The notes under the pieces are model-generated. The model was given only the letters and a program-made list of their open reading frames with translations, ran no database searches and had not been told where the DNA came from. Of a stretch of 64,000 nt of DNA, positions 20,705 through 33,522 are shown piece after piece. The stretch covers positions 1,178,001 to 1,242,000 of the forward strand of contig NC_019892.1 in assembly GCF_000242455.2 (NCBI RefSeq), read 5' to 3'. Position 1 is the first letter of the stretch. Each line of letters begins with the position of its first letter. The stretch is from Singulisphaera acidiphila DSM 18658. Its GTDB lineage: Bacteria > Planctomycetota > Planctomycetia > Isosphaerales > Isosphaeraceae. The position numbers and the translations under genes are program-made.

Positions 20705-21802
20705 TCAGTGGGGTGCCACGAGGGGCAAGGGGGACGCTTCGGGGGTGACGAAGAAGAAGGCGAGGCTGAGGAGCAAGTAGACGGCGACGAGGAGCAGGCC
20801 CTCGAACCAGTTGGTCTCGCCGTCGAGGGAGATGACGGTCACCGCGAGTGCCACGCCAGCGACCGCGATCAGCTCGAGGGGGTTCGAGAAGACCAGGTCC
20901 ATCGGGTGTCCCATGACGTATGAGATCAGCACGAGTAAGGGGGCGATCAGGAGTGCCACCTGGATGGTCGCCCCGACGGTGATCTGAAGCGCCACGCCGA
21001 TCTGGTTCTTGCGGGCGTAGTAGGCTGCCGTGAGATACTCGGCGGCGTTGCCGACGACGGCCAGCACGGTGATACCCAGGAAGAACGTGGAAACGCCCAG
21101 GCTGGTGGCCGTCGACTCGAGTGCGCTGGAGACGAGCTCGGCTTCGATTGTCAGCACGATCGTTCCACCAAGCAGGATTGCGAGCGCTTTGCCGATCGAC
21201 CATTGGGCTTCCTCTTCGCTCTCCTCGGTCGCGAAGATCAATCGGTGCGTGTACATGGTAAAGATCAGGTATGCGACATAGACGGCGATCAGGACGACGG
21301 CCACTCCCAGGCTGAGCTGAAGGTCGCGGTGGTGTCTCAACGCCGGCGCGGTGGTGCCTTGCTCGGCCAGGTCGAACAGTGCGGGGAGGAGCAAGGCGAT
21401 CAACGTGAGGACCAGCATGTTCGCGAGCTGGCCCGCGGATTCGCGTTTGAACTTCTGGTGCTCGCGTCCCCAGGTTCCGACCAGAATGGCGATCCCCAAC
21501 CCCAGAAGACCGTTGCCGATGATTGAACCGGTGATCTGGGCTTTGACGACCTGCTGGTGCCCTTCGGCCAGGACGAACAGGGCGATCACCAACTCGGCCA
21601 CGTTGCCGAAGGTCACGCTCAGCAGGCCGCCCACGGCCGGACCTGCCCGGTGGCCGATTTGCTCGGTGGCCCGCCTGATCCACTCGGCCAGTGGGATGAT
21701 TGCCAGCACCGCGGTCGCGAAAACCCAAGGGGGTGAGGCATGGACTACGTGAGCGAGGATCAACGAAACGGGGACCAACAGAAGCGACCACGTGACGAGC
21801 AT
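20705..21802 (-). CDS. cax: Calcium/proton antiporter (CaCA/Cax family)
   Basis: A 365-residue membrane protein with about eleven transmembrane segments and the two inverted repeats typical of cation/proton exchangers. GNVAELVIALFVLAEG lies in the first half and GNAAEYLTAAYYARKNQ in the second, each carrying the conserved Asn-Glu ion site. An acidic linker (ATEESEEEAQW) separates the halves. It should export Ca2+ in exchange for H+ across the cytoplasmic membrane. The start at 21802 follows GGAGGTAAG; the longer open frame to 21937 adds a Pro/Arg-rich stretch that is probably untranslated. It is divergent from the isochorismatase-ThuA gene. Confidence 0.92.
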   Translation of the reverse strand: MLVTWSLLLVPVSLILAHVVHASPPWVFATAVLAIIPLAEWIRRATEQIGHRAGPAVGGLLSVTFGNVAELVIALFVLAEGHQQVVKAQITGSIIGNGLLGLGIAILVGTWGREHQKFKRESAGQLANMLVLTLIALLLPALFDLAEQGTTAPALRHHRDLQLSLGVAVVLIAVYVAYLIFTMYTHRLIFATEESEEEAQWSIGKALAILLGGTIVLTIEAELVSSALESTATSLGVSTFFLGITVLAVVGNAAEYLTAAYYARKNQIGVALQITVGATIQVALLIAPLLVLISYVMGHPMDLVFSNPLELIAVAGVALAVTVISLDGETNWFEGLLLVAVYLLLSLAFFFVTPEASPLPLVAPH

Positions 21803-22175
21803 CTTACCTCCACGCGAACCCCCCTCCTCCCCTCGTCGCGAACCGTCGGCGGTGAAGGGAAGTCGGAGAACCGTTAGCAATACCGGATCAGGACAAAAAA
21901 GAGGAGGCACTTCCGGCGGTGGGCCGATCATACCCACCTTTCCGCGCTCCGCGGCACCCCCAAGCCGTCCACTTTTTTCCTTGAGGCCGGCGGCTGTTGG
22001 TACGTGTTTGAGAGCGCCGAGGGCCGGTCAAGCCCGAACGGGTCGGCCCAAGCTCCCCCTGGTACTATTGCGGCGGTATACTCGGCGAAGGACGAGGCTG
22101 GATCTCCTCGACGATCGCATTCGTTAATGAAAAGAGATCCTGCTCATTGGCTCGAGACTCTTAACGGAGATTACG
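21803..22175. other. Divergent intergenic region
   Basis: These 373 bases separate the leftward antiporter from the rightward isochorismatase-ThuA gene. TATACT at 22077-22082 could be a -10 box for the latter, but no good -35 accompanies it. No RNA or small gene is evident. Confidence 0.35.
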
Positions 22176-23861
22176 ATGCGAACGGTGCGGCTCAACTTCG
22201 ATCGATGCTGGAGACGATCACTCCTGCCCGCCCTGCTGTTGCTGCTGGCCGCTTTCGGGCAGGCACTTCCCGCGGTGGGAGCTGGGCCGAAGCTTGATTT
22301 TCGCCTTCGCTCACGCGTTGAGACCGGGCCGGCGAGCGGCCGGTATCAGGTCGTGGAACAGGCCGAGGCGTGGGAGCCCGCGGAGACTGCGATCATCGTC
22401 TGCGACATGTGGGACTTGCACCATTGCTTTAACGCTGTCCGTCGCGCCGAGGAAATGGCGCCGAGGATGGATCAAGTGCTCAAAATTGCACGCGACCAGG
22501 GCGTTCAGATCATCCACGCCCCGAGTAGCTGTATGGATGCCTACAAAGATCATCCGGCCCGGCGCCGGGCGCTCGAAACTCCTCGCTCCAAGACCCTGCC
22601 TGCAGAGATCGGCAAGTGGTGCTATCAGATCCCGGCCGAGGAGAAGGGGACGTACCCGATCGATCAGTCGAATGGAGGCGAGGACGACGACCCGGCTGAG
22701 CATGCGGCCTGGGCCGCCAAGCTCACGGCGATGGGGCGTAACCCCAAGGCCCCTTGGAAGTCGCAGACCGAACTGCTCACGATTGTTCCCGAAACCGACC
22801 TGATCAGCGACAGCGGTGAGGAGATCTGGAGCATCCTCGAGCAACGCGGGATCAAGAACGTTGTCCTCATGGGCGTGCATTTGAATATGTGCGTGCTCGG
22901 GCGGCCGTTCGGCCTGCGCCAGATGGCCAAGAACGGACGGCACGTCGTGCTGATGCGCGACATGACCGACACGATGTACGACCCCCATTCCGCTCCGCGA
23001 GTCAGCCACTTCGCCGGCACCGACCTGATGGTCGAGCACGTCGAGAAATTCGTCTGTCCCACCGTCACCAGTGACCAGCTTCTGGGGGGCGCTCCGGCAC
23101 GATTCCAAGGGGACAAACGGCCGCACGTCGTCTTCGTGATCGCCGAGGACGAGTACAAAACCGAGACGACACTCCCTGTCTTTGCCTCATCTCAACTCGG
23201 CCGGGACTACCACGTCAGCTACGTCTTGGGCAACGCCAAGGAGCGGAACGATCTCCCCGGTCTTGGGATTCTGACCGTTGCCGACGCGGCCGTCGTCAGT
23301 GTTCGCCGTCGGGTTTTGCCCGACGCCCAGGTCGCCGCGCTCCGTGCGTTCGTGTCTAGCGGCAAGCCGGTCATCGGGATCCGGACCGCGAGCCATGCCT
23401 TCGCCGCCTCCGGCAACAAGGTGGCCCCCGCCGGTCACACCTCCTGGGAGGCATTTGACGCCGAGGTCCTGGGCGGCAGCTACCACGGCCACCACAAAGC
23501 CGGCGAGAATGTGAAGGTTGAGCCGTCCCCAACGGAGCCCCCGCACCCGATCCTCCAAGGGGTCGATGCCACGAAGCTGGTCGGTCACGGCTCGCTCTAC
23601 AAGGTCAGCCCGCTCGCCAAGACCGCGACCCCGCTCCTCATCGGAACCATCCCGGGCCAGCCTTCCGAACCCATTGCCTGGGTGAATGCCCCCGCCACCG
23701 GAGGCCAAGTTTTCTATACCTCGCTCGGGCATGTCGACGACTTCGCGGATTCTCAGTTCAATCGCCTGTTACGCAACGCCATCGATTGGGCCTGCGGCCG
23801 TGGTGGTCCCTCCGTGGCTTCGGTAGATCGGAAAGTGGAGGTCAGCTCACCCGAGAAGTGA
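22176..23861 (+). CDS. Isochorismatase-like hydrolase fused to a ThuA-like domain, exported
   Basis: A 561-residue two-domain protein behind a signal peptide (1-36). Domain 1 (about 60-285) is a cysteine-hydrolase/isochorismatase fold: VCDMWD supplies the catalytic Asp near 77 and VHLNMCVLGRPFG the nucleophile Cys near 238; the catalytic Lys is not obvious. Domain 2 (about 310-555) resembles the ThuA/trehalose-utilisation family (VVSVRRRVLPDAQVAALRAFVSSGKPVIGIRTASHAF, GGSYHGHH, GGQVFYTSLGH). ThuA-like proteins are common in planctomycetes and adopt a class-I glutamine-amidotransferase-like fold. Export suggests periplasmic turnover of an amide or sugar derivative; the substrate is unknown. 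GGAGA precedes the ATG. Confidence 0.85.
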   Translation: MRTVRLNFDRCWRRSLLPALLLLLAAFGQALPAVGAGPKLDFRLRSRVETGPASGRYQVVEQAEAWEPAETAIIVCDMWDLHHCFNAVRRAEEMAPRMDQVLKIARDQGVQIIHAPSSCMDAYKDHPARRRALETPRSKTLPAEIGKWCYQIPAEEKGTYPIDQSNGGEDDDPAEHAAWAAKLTAMGRNPKAPWKSQTELLTIVPETDLISDSGEEIWSILEQRGIKNVVLMGVHLNMCVLGRPFGLRQMAKNGRHVVLMRDMTDTMYDPHSAPRVSHFAGTDLMVEHVEKFVCPTVTSDQLLGGAPARFQGDKRPHVVFVIAEDEYKTETTLPVFASSQLGRDYHVSYVLGNAKERNDLPGLGILTVADAAVVSVRRRVLPDAQVAALRAFVSSGKPVIGIRTASHAFAASGNKVAPAGHTSWEAFDAEVLGGSYHGHHKAGENVKVEPSPTEPPHPILQGVDATKLVGHGSLYKVSPLAKTATPLLIGTIPGQPSEPIAWVNAPATGGQVFYTSLGHVDDFADSQFNRLLRNAIDWACGRGGPSVASVDRKVEVSSPEK

Positions 23862-23939
23862 TTCCGCCTGACCGTGATGGGGATGGCAATCGACAGGGCA
23901 TTGGGTGGCTGGAACAGTGAAGGCGTGCGATTTTCAGGA

Positions 23940-23973
23940 GGCCACGAGTTCCGAGAGTACGGAACCCGTGGCC
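23940..23973. terminator. Hairpin between convergent genes
   Basis: GGCCACGAGTTCC (23940-23952) pairs with GGAACCCGTGGCC (23961-23973) with one mismatch, midway between two convergent genes. It is probably a bidirectional transcript end, though no strong T tract follows. Confidence 0.55.
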
Positions 23974-24021
23974 CCTTGGCTGTTGGTCTGGATTGGAGGA
24001 GGGGGCCGGAAACGTTCCGGC

Positions 24022-27165
<3,144 letters not shown>

Positions 27166-27426
27166 CGATATGACCCTTGTGTCCCGGAATCAAGCGGGCC
27201 TGCCGCACAGCCTTCGGTTGTTCGTTTCCATGCTCTTTGATCGTAGTCGCCGAGCGTCTGGAACGCCACCCATCGTTGTGCGGGATGAACCGTTATACGT
27301 GTGACGAGTTCGATGGGAATCGCGATCTGGCCTTGATGGAAATCGGCTTTCCCGGCATTCTCCTTGGCGCTGAGGTGGGTTGAGCGGTTGCGAGCAGGAA
27401 TGGATTGCGCCAGGAGGGCGAGCGGC

Positions 27427-28311
27427 ATGTACAGGGAACTGTTCGTTGTGCCGGGGCTGCACATCACGATCTATAGCTTCAGCGTGCTGGTGCTGTTGGC
27501 TTGCTTCGCTGCGCTCTACCTGACCGCCTGGCGCGCCCGACGCGAGAAGCTTGACCCGGGGATCGTCTCTGAACTGGCGGTCTGGCTCCTCACCGGTGGG
27601 ATCATCGGGGCGCGGGTCTTTTTCGTTCTCCAGCACCCGGAGTCCGTCTTGCGGTTCGCCGACCTCTTCAAGATCTGGCAAGGGGGGCTTGTCTACTACG
27701 GTTGCCTGATCGGCGGCCTGATCGGCTCGCTGCTCTACTGGGCCAGGCATCCCTTTCCGTTCCGACCGATGGCCGATGCCGTCGCCCCTGCCCTGGCGAT
27801 TGGGTGCGCGATCGGTCGGGTCGGTTGCCTGCTCAACGGCTGCTGCTATGGCGATCCGTCGAGCCTCCCCTGGGCCATCCGGTTCCCGGCGCAGTCGCTT
27901 CCCTGGGTCCGTCATGTCACCGACGGCCTCATCCCCCCTTATGAACCCCTCTCGCTGGCCGTGCAGCCGACCCAGGTCTACGCGGCCCTCGACGGCCTGA
28001 TCATCCTGGCCTTGCTCACCGCCTACTTCCCCCGACGCCGCCGTGACGGCGAGGTGATGGCCCTGCTGATGGTGACCTATCCAATCACCCGGTTCTTGAT
28101 CGAAGGGCTCCGGGGCGACGAAGGGGTCTTCTTCGCCGGTCTGACGATGTCGCAAGGGATCAGCGTTGTCGTTTTTGTGGCGGGCCTCTTCTCCTGGGCC
28201 TACCTCGCACGACTCCCGCTGGGACGTTATGCCGACTTGGCGGCTCCACTCTTTCCAGCGGAGGCCAAGGCGCCGCGGCCTGAGCTCGTCGCGTCGTCCC
28301 CTGCGTCCTGA
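27427..28311 (+). CDS. lgt: Prolipoprotein diacylglyceryl transferase
   Basis: A 294-residue, multi-span inner-membrane enzyme that transfers diacylglycerol from phosphatidylglycerol to the lipobox Cys of prolipoproteins. Visible family blocks are IWQGGLVYYGCLIGGLIG, the Lgt signature GCAIGRVGCLLNGCCYG with its essential Arg, WAIRFP, and the late RFLIEGLRGDE with a conserved Arg. Start 27427 is preferred over the upstream in-frame ATG at 27364: CCAGGAGGGCG precedes it, and MYRELFVVPGLHITIYSF is the normal family N-terminus. Substrates in this window include the small lipoprotein at 20205 and the RND adaptor at 48352. Confidence 0.93.
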   Translation: MYRELFVVPGLHITIYSFSVLVLLACFAALYLTAWRARREKLDPGIVSELAVWLLTGGIIGARVFFVLQHPESVLRFADLFKIWQGGLVYYGCLIGGLIGSLLYWARHPFPFRPMADAVAPALAIGCAIGRVGCLLNGCCYGDPSSLPWAIRFPAQSLPWVRHVTDGLIPPYEPLSLAVQPTQVYAALDGLIILALLTAYFPRRRRDGEVMALLMVTYPITRFLIEGLRGDEGVFFAGLTMSQGISVVVFVAGLFSWAYLARLPLGRYADLAAPLFPAEAKAPRPELVASSPAS

Positions 28312-28352
28312 ATCGAATCCAGGCCGTGAATTTACGTTTGCCCCAAAAGGCG

Positions 28353-28384
28353 AGCGGGGAGCGATCCGCTCCCCGCTTGGTTTT
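28353..28384. terminator. Terminator between convergent lgt and DUF1501 genes
   Basis: AGCGGGGAGCG (28353-28363) pairs perfectly with 28367-28377 around a three-base loop and is followed by TGGTTTT. On the opposite strand CCTTTTGG follows, so it may serve both convergent genes. Confidence 0.7.
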
Positions 28385-28410
28385 AGCAATCAGCCGGAGC
28401 GCACTCCGCG

Positions 28411-29895
28411 TCAGATGACCTGCGGGATCGTCTCGGCCCCTTCGACGCCGACCAGTTTCTGGTCGAGACCGTTGTAGAAGTAGGTGAGTTGCTCGGGGTC
28501 GAGGCCCATCTGCTGGAGCACGGTCGCGTGCAGGTTCTTCACGTGGAAGCGGTCGGTGACGGCGGCGCCACCGATCTCGTCGGTCTCTCCCACGCTGACC
28601 CCGCCCTTGATGCCGCCGCCGGCCATCCACATCGTGAAGCCGTAGGCGTTGTGGTCGCGGCCGGTCCCTTCGGCGTACTCGGCGGTCGGTTGACGGCCGA
28701 ACTCGCCCCCCCAGATGACCAGCGTTTCGTCGAGTAGGCCGCGCCGCTTGAGGTCGATCAGCAAGGCGGCGATTGGCTTGTCGGTTCGGCCGGCGTGATG
28801 GGTGTGGTTTGTGATGAGGTCGCCGTGGGCGTCCCAGTTGCTGTCGTTGTGGGCGCCACCGGCGTAGAGCTGCACAAAGCGAACGCCGCGTTCGACCAGC
28901 CGGCGGGCGAGCAGGCAGCGCCTGCCGAAGTCCTTGGTCCGATCGTCGTTCAGGCCGTACAGTTCCTTGGTCTCTTCGGGCTCCTGGGCGAGGTCGACGG
29001 CCTCGGGGGCGTGCCGCTGCATCGAGAAGGCCATCTCGTAGCTGGCGATTCGCGCGGCGAGGTTGCTGTTGTCGGCCCGGCTGGTCAGGTGATCGGAGTT
29101 ATAGGCGTTGAGGGTGTCGAGCAACTGGCGCTGCATGGCCTCGGAGGTTCCCGAGGGCCGCGCCAGGTCGAGGACCGGCGTTCCGCCTGAGCGGAGGATG
29201 GTCCCCTGGTAGCTGGCCGGCATGTAGCCGCTCGACCAGTTCTTGGCACCGCTGATCGGGCCGCCGGTCGGGTCGAGCATGACGACGAACCCAGGTAGGT
29301 TCTCGTTCTCGCTGCCGAGTCCGTAGTTCACCCACGACCCCAGGCAAGGACTTCCCGAGAGGATCTTCCCCGTATTCATCTGGAGCATGGCCGAGCCGTG
29401 GATCGGCGAGTCGGCCGTCATCGAGTGGAGGAACGCGATGTCGTCCACGCAGGTGGCCAGGTGTGGGAACAGGTCGCTGACCATCTTACCGCACTGACCG
29501 TAAGGGCGGAACTTCCACTTTGGCCCGACGACCCGCCCTTCGTTCTTCTTGCCGCCCCGGCCGAACGTTTTGATGGTGATCGTTTTGCCGTCGAGGTCGT
29601 AGAGCTTCGGCTTGTAGTCGAACGTATCGACCTGGCTCGGGCCCCCATACATGAACAGGAAAATGACGCTCTTCGCTTTCGCAGGAAGCATGGGGAGCTT
29701 GGGCGCCAGCGGGTTGGCACTCGCCTTCTTGACGAGCTCGGCGGCCGAGGCTCTCGTCGCGAAGCCCTTGTCACCCGAGAGGAGGCCGGCGAGGGCCAGA
29801 CCCGTGAAGCCGGCCCCGGCTTCCCAGAGAAATTCGCGGCGCGTCCGGCCGCAGAAGGATCCGGGGGGCGTCGATCGGTCCGAAGGCTTGTTCAT
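28411..29895 (-). CDS. DUF1501 protein, Tat-exported (pair 2)
   Basis: A 494-residue DUF1501 protein with a twin-arginine signal (TRRREFLWEAGAGFTGLALAGLL is the local pattern, RR near residue 19). Core motifs are MYGGPSQVDTFDYKP, FLHSMTADSPIHGSAM, LVIWGGEFGRQP, DHNAYGFTMWMAGGG and the C-terminal LTYFYNGLDQKLVGVEG. It starts 21 bases downstream of the end of its PSD1 partner on the same strand, so the two form an operon. Compared with pair 1 it has the same family order, but the partner protein carries a different sensory or binding domain. The enzymatic role is unknown. Confidence 0.92.
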   Translation of the reverse strand: MNKPSDRSTPPGSFCGRTRREFLWEAGAGFTGLALAGLLSGDKGFATRASAAELVKKASANPLAPKLPMLPAKAKSVIFLFMYGGPSQVDTFDYKPKLYDLDGKTITIKTFGRGGKKNEGRVVGPKWKFRPYGQCGKMVSDLFPHLATCVDDIAFLHSMTADSPIHGSAMLQMNTGKILSGSPCLGSWVNYGLGSENENLPGFVVMLDPTGGPISGAKNWSSGYMPASYQGTILRSGGTPVLDLARPSGTSEAMQRQLLDTLNAYNSDHLTSRADNSNLAARIASYEMAFSMQRHAPEAVDLAQEPEETKELYGLNDDRTKDFGRRCLLARRLVERGVRFVQLYAGGAHNDSNWDAHGDLITNHTHHAGRTDKPIAALLIDLKRRGLLDETLVIWGGEFGRQPTAEYAEGTGRDHNAYGFTMWMAGGGIKGGVSVGETDEIGGAAVTDRFHVKNLHATVLQQMGLDPEQLTYFYNGLDQKLVGVEGAETIPQVI

Positions 29896-29916
29896 CGGGC
29901 AAATCCCTCGTCGGGT

Positions 29917-32868
29917 TCAATCGAGGTAGATGAATTCGTTGAGATTCAAGGCCACAAGGCAGAACGACCGCAACGCCTCACCGGCATCGGCGTTGTAACG
30001 CGACCGGAGCGTGTCGATCAGTTCGACTCCGCGCTTTGCGTCTGCCTCTGCGGGGGGACGGCCGGTGATCAGCTTGAGGGCAAGCTCGACCTGCTTGGCC
30101 GTGTCCTCGCCGGCCTCGCGCCGAAGCCGCGCGGCCAGGACGCCCGCCTGCTGATTCAAGAAGCCGCTATTGAGCATCGCCAGCGCCTGGGTCGGCTGGG
30201 TCGTGCTGAACCGGACCGGGGAGGGCCGATCGGTCTCGGGCACGTCGAAGCTCTCGAGGATCGGAGTGAGCAACGACCGTTTCACATGGACGTAGATGCT
30301 CCGCCGAGCCTGTTCCTCGGGGGTGGACTTGCCCCAACCCTTACCCGGTTGCGACTGGCCGGCCATCACTTCCGGCGGGATCTCGGGGTAAACCCCTGGC
30401 CCGTACATCTTGAGATTCAGAGCCCCCGTGACGGCGAGGATCGAGTCGCGAATCTCCTCGGCCGACAGCCGACGCATCTCGAACCGCCAGAACGAGTCGT
30501 TGATCGGATCTTTCGCCAACGCCTCTTCATTCGGCTTCGAGGACATCCGGTAGGTGCTCGAGGTCATGATCGCTCGGTGCAGAGGCTTGAGCCGCCAGCC
30601 CTGGGCGATGAACTCGGCTGCCAGCCAGTCGAGGAGCTCGGGGTGGGTTGGCTTATCCCCTTGCAGACCGAGGTTGTTCGACGATCGGACGATCCCTCGG
30701 CCGAAGTGGTGCTGCCAGATCCGGTTGGCCATGACCCGAGTGGAGAGCGGGTTCTCAGAGGCCGCGATCCAGTCGGCCAGGGCGAGCCGGCGGCCCGACG
30801 TTTTCGCGCCGGGTGGCAGTGTGGGAGCTGCCGGCTTGGAACCGCCGAGGACCTCGAGGAAGGCGGGCTCGACCTTGTCCCCCCTGACGTGCGGATTGCC
30901 GCGAAGGAGGACGAATGTCTCGGGAGCTTCTGTCCCGGCCTCGGTGATGCAGAGAGCCATCGAGGCGGGGTCGACCTTCTTCTCGAGCTCTTTCAAGGCG
31001 AGCTTTGCTTGCTGGTAGCGTTCCGCACGCGCCGGGCCGAGGATCCGCTTCGCCTCGCTCTGCATGAGTTGGGCGAGGTCGGGTGCCTTTTCCGCATCGT
31101 CTGTGAGGGAAAGGGGCCGCCGTGTGAAGTTCGGGCCCGCCCAGGCGACGCTCAGGCCGAGGCCGTGCGACTTCTGGAAATAGTCGAGGCGGATGGGGAT
31201 GCGTCCCTTGGCGAGTGCGACCGACGCCGTCCGCTCCTCCCCGGTGCCGTGGATCCCGTCGTATTCGACGACCATCTGGCCTGCGACACTCAGACGGGAG
31301 CCGTCGTCGGAGTCGAGGTGGAAGGTGTAGTTACCGTCCTCGGGGACGATCAGAACGCCTTCGAAGACGAAGCCGAACGCCTCGTTGCGGGTGCGCGGCG
31401 AGAGGTCGAAGAAGGGGCGGCGAAGGGTCCCGGTCTCTTCCGGCTTGAGGACGTTGAAGTCAGGAAGGAGGTCCCAGGTATCGCGATAGAAGCGATAGTG
31501 GAGGTCGTCCATGTCCGCCTGCCGGAAGCCGACTCCCCCCCCTTGCTCTTGTTCGAGCCGGGCGCGGACTTCGGATTCGAGTGCGCTGAGCTCGATCTGA
31601 ATCGCGTTGGCTTGCTGCTTTCGCTCTCGGAGCAGGCGTGCGTACGAATTCCGGGCCTCGTCGTCGGCGAGGATCGGCTGTTCGTCGGTGGGGCCGCCGT
31701 TGCGGTAGTGGTTGATGTTGCGGAAGAACGAGAGGAGGCGGTAATAGTCCTTCTGCGGGATCGGGTCGAGCTTGTGGTCGTGACAGCGGGCGCAGTCGAC
31801 CGTGAGGCCGAGAAAGACCTGGCTGGTCGTCGCCACGAGGTCGTCGAGGCCGTCGTAGAAGGCCGCCTCGCGATCGGTCGGCTCGTCGTCCCAGATGCCG
31901 AGCCGGTAGTAGCCGGTGGCGATCAGGGCCTCGGCATCGGCGCCGGGGAGTTCATCGCCGGCGAGCTGTTCGCGGATGAAGCGGTCGTAGGGGAGGTCGC
32001 GATTGAAGGCGCGGACGACGTAATCGCGGTATCGCCAGGCGTTGGGCTTGGGATTGTCGCGTTCGTAGCTGTTCGTCTCGGCGAAGCGGACGAGGTCGAG
32101 CCAGTGCCGGCCCCACTTCTCGCCATACCGGGGGGAGTCGAGTAGGCGATCGATTAGGTCCTCGTAGGCGGTGGGCGATCGATCCGCCAGGAAGGTCTCG
32201 ACTTCCTTGGGGGTCGGCGGGAGCCCGGTCAGGTCGTAGGAGGCCCGCCGGATCAGCTCTTGCTTGGAGGCGGTGGGGTTGGGCGACAGCCCTTTCGCCT
32301 CGAGGCCCGCGAGGATGAAGCCGTCGATCGGGTTGGTGAGCCATTTGGCGTTCTTGACCGGCGGCACCGGTGGCCGGCGGACCGGCTGGAAGGCCCAGTG
32401 GGCGCGATCCTGATCGCTGATCGTGAACGCCCCTTTGCGAGGGGTGGGACCTGCGCTGGCTCCGCTGGTTTCGTCGCTGCCGGGCCAGGGAGCGCCCATC
32501 TTGACCCACTGAGAGAGGTCGGCGATCAGGCGAGCGTCGAGCTTCTTCGAGGGGGGCATTTTGAGGTCGGCGTCTTCGTGGCTGATCGCGGTGACCAGCA
32601 AGCTCTCCTCAAGGTTCCCCGGCACGACGGCCGGCCCGGAGTCTCCCCCGGCCAGGACCCCAGCCCGATTATCGAGGCGAAGCCCTGCTTTCTGCTTGGT
32701 TGCGCCGTGGCACTTTGTGCAGTGCTCTACCAGTGCGGGACGCACTTTGGTCTCGAAAAAACGAGCCTGCTCCGGCGTGGGCGGAGACTCTTCAGCCAGG
32801 CAGAGTGTGGCCGAAGCACCGGTGAGACCGGCCACCAGGAGCATCGTCCGCAAAGGAAGTCGCGGCAT
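29917..32868 (-). CDS. PSD1 planctomycete cytochrome-c protein with PA14 domain (DUF1549/DUF1553)
   Basis: A 983-residue exported protein: signal peptide 1-25 and planctomycete cytochrome-c domain with CTKCH (50-54) and KAGLRLDNRAG. DUF1549 lies at about 180-390 (IRRASYDLTGLPPTPKEVETFLAD, HWLDLVRFAETN, CARCHDHKLDPI). A PA14-like beta domain at about 450-580 contains YTFHLDSDDGSRLSV and IPIRLDYFQKSHG. DUF1553 is at about 690-930 (NRIWQHHFGRGIVRSSNNLG, TQPTQALAMLNSGF). It is the first gene of a two-gene operon with the DUF1501 gene downstream. PA14 and LamG domains are glycan-binding in other proteins, so the two PSD1 proteins of this window may address different polysaccharides. Confidence 0.93.
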   Translation of the reverse strand: MPRLPLRTMLLVAGLTGASATLCLAEESPPTPEQARFFETKVRPALVEHCTKCHGATKQKAGLRLDNRAGVLAGGDSGPAVVPGNLEESLLVTAISHEDADLKMPPSKKLDARLIADLSQWVKMGAPWPGSDETSGASAGPTPRKGAFTISDQDRAHWAFQPVRRPPVPPVKNAKWLTNPIDGFILAGLEAKGLSPNPTASKQELIRRASYDLTGLPPTPKEVETFLADRSPTAYEDLIDRLLDSPRYGEKWGRHWLDLVRFAETNSYERDNPKPNAWRYRDYVVRAFNRDLPYDRFIREQLAGDELPGADAEALIATGYYRLGIWDDEPTDREAAFYDGLDDLVATTSQVFLGLTVDCARCHDHKLDPIPQKDYYRLLSFFRNINHYRNGGPTDEQPILADDEARNSYARLLRERKQQANAIQIELSALESEVRARLEQEQGGGVGFRQADMDDLHYRFYRDTWDLLPDFNVLKPEETGTLRRPFFDLSPRTRNEAFGFVFEGVLIVPEDGNYTFHLDSDDGSRLSVAGQMVVEYDGIHGTGEERTASVALAKGRIPIRLDYFQKSHGLGLSVAWAGPNFTRRPLSLTDDAEKAPDLAQLMQSEAKRILGPARAERYQQAKLALKELEKKVDPASMALCITEAGTEAPETFVLLRGNPHVRGDKVEPAFLEVLGGSKPAAPTLPPGAKTSGRRLALADWIAASENPLSTRVMANRIWQHHFGRGIVRSSNNLGLQGDKPTHPELLDWLAAEFIAQGWRLKPLHRAIMTSSTYRMSSKPNEEALAKDPINDSFWRFEMRRLSAEEIRDSILAVTGALNLKMYGPGVYPEIPPEVMAGQSQPGKGWGKSTPEEQARRSIYVHVKRSLLTPILESFDVPETDRPSPVRFSTTQPTQALAMLNSGFLNQQAGVLAARLRREAGEDTAKQVELALKLITGRPPAEADAKRGVELIDTLRSRYNADAGEALRSFCLVALNLNEFIYLD

Positions 32869-33522
32869 CGGGGCACCGTGGATCAGGGGAGGTCAGCAGG
32901 ACAGCTTGGAACCGTGACCAAAGGGGGCAGCACGACCGCAAGGGAGCGTCAAAATTGAATTCTGGGTATTGTCCGGGTGCAATCCGCCAGCTCAATCTTC
33001 CCCTATCATGGCGAATTGTGTTCTGAAATGCCAGCCTGGAGCCTTCATCCTTCGAGGGAACTGGGAACATTTGTGGTCGATTGTTTACGATTCGATCCTT
33101 TTTCAAGGCCGACGTTGAGCATTTCTCGGGTGTTGGAACAATCGCGATCATGCTTTCCCTTGAAAATGCTCTTCCCCTGGAATCCGTTGGAATGGACTCG
33201 GCCCTTGGCAGTCCCTCCCGGGAGTGACACAATACCGATTTGAGCCAAATCCCATGCAGCAGCCCGTACCGGAAAATCATGTTCGTATTTTGTAGCCTCG
33301 GAAAGGCGATCGTTAATCATAAGTAGCTTGTACTGAAAAATTTTGGTTATATTGAAAATATATTGATTTTTATGATTGCTGTGGTGAGTTTCGCCTTTGG
33401 CAATGAGCGGTCACCTCTCCGGGCCTGCGAAGTCTTTTGCCAATCTAGAGAAAGCTATGCGGGTATGAATTTTTTGACTGTCAGTGAAAGAAAAGCCACA
33501 TCGAAAAAAGGAGCATGAGGCA
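32869..33522. other. Long AT-rich divergent intergenic region
   Basis: The 654-base gap between the leftward PSD1 operon and the rightward redoxin gene is markedly AT-richer than its surroundings, above all at about 33325-33380 (TTGGTTATATTGAAAATATATTG). It should hold promoters for both directions. Open frames within it lack ribosome sites and recognisable features; no structured RNA was identified. Confidence 0.45.

Noticed and set aside
29398..32145. Rightward open frame of 915 codons
   Set aside because: It is antisense to the DUF1501 and PSD1 genes, spans the junction between them, and shows only shadow-type composition.
32977..33320. Small genes in the AT-rich gap (an 88-codon rightward frame and a 91-codon leftward frame)
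   Set aside because: They overlap each other, have no ribosome sites or recognisable features, and lie in a region more likely regulatory.
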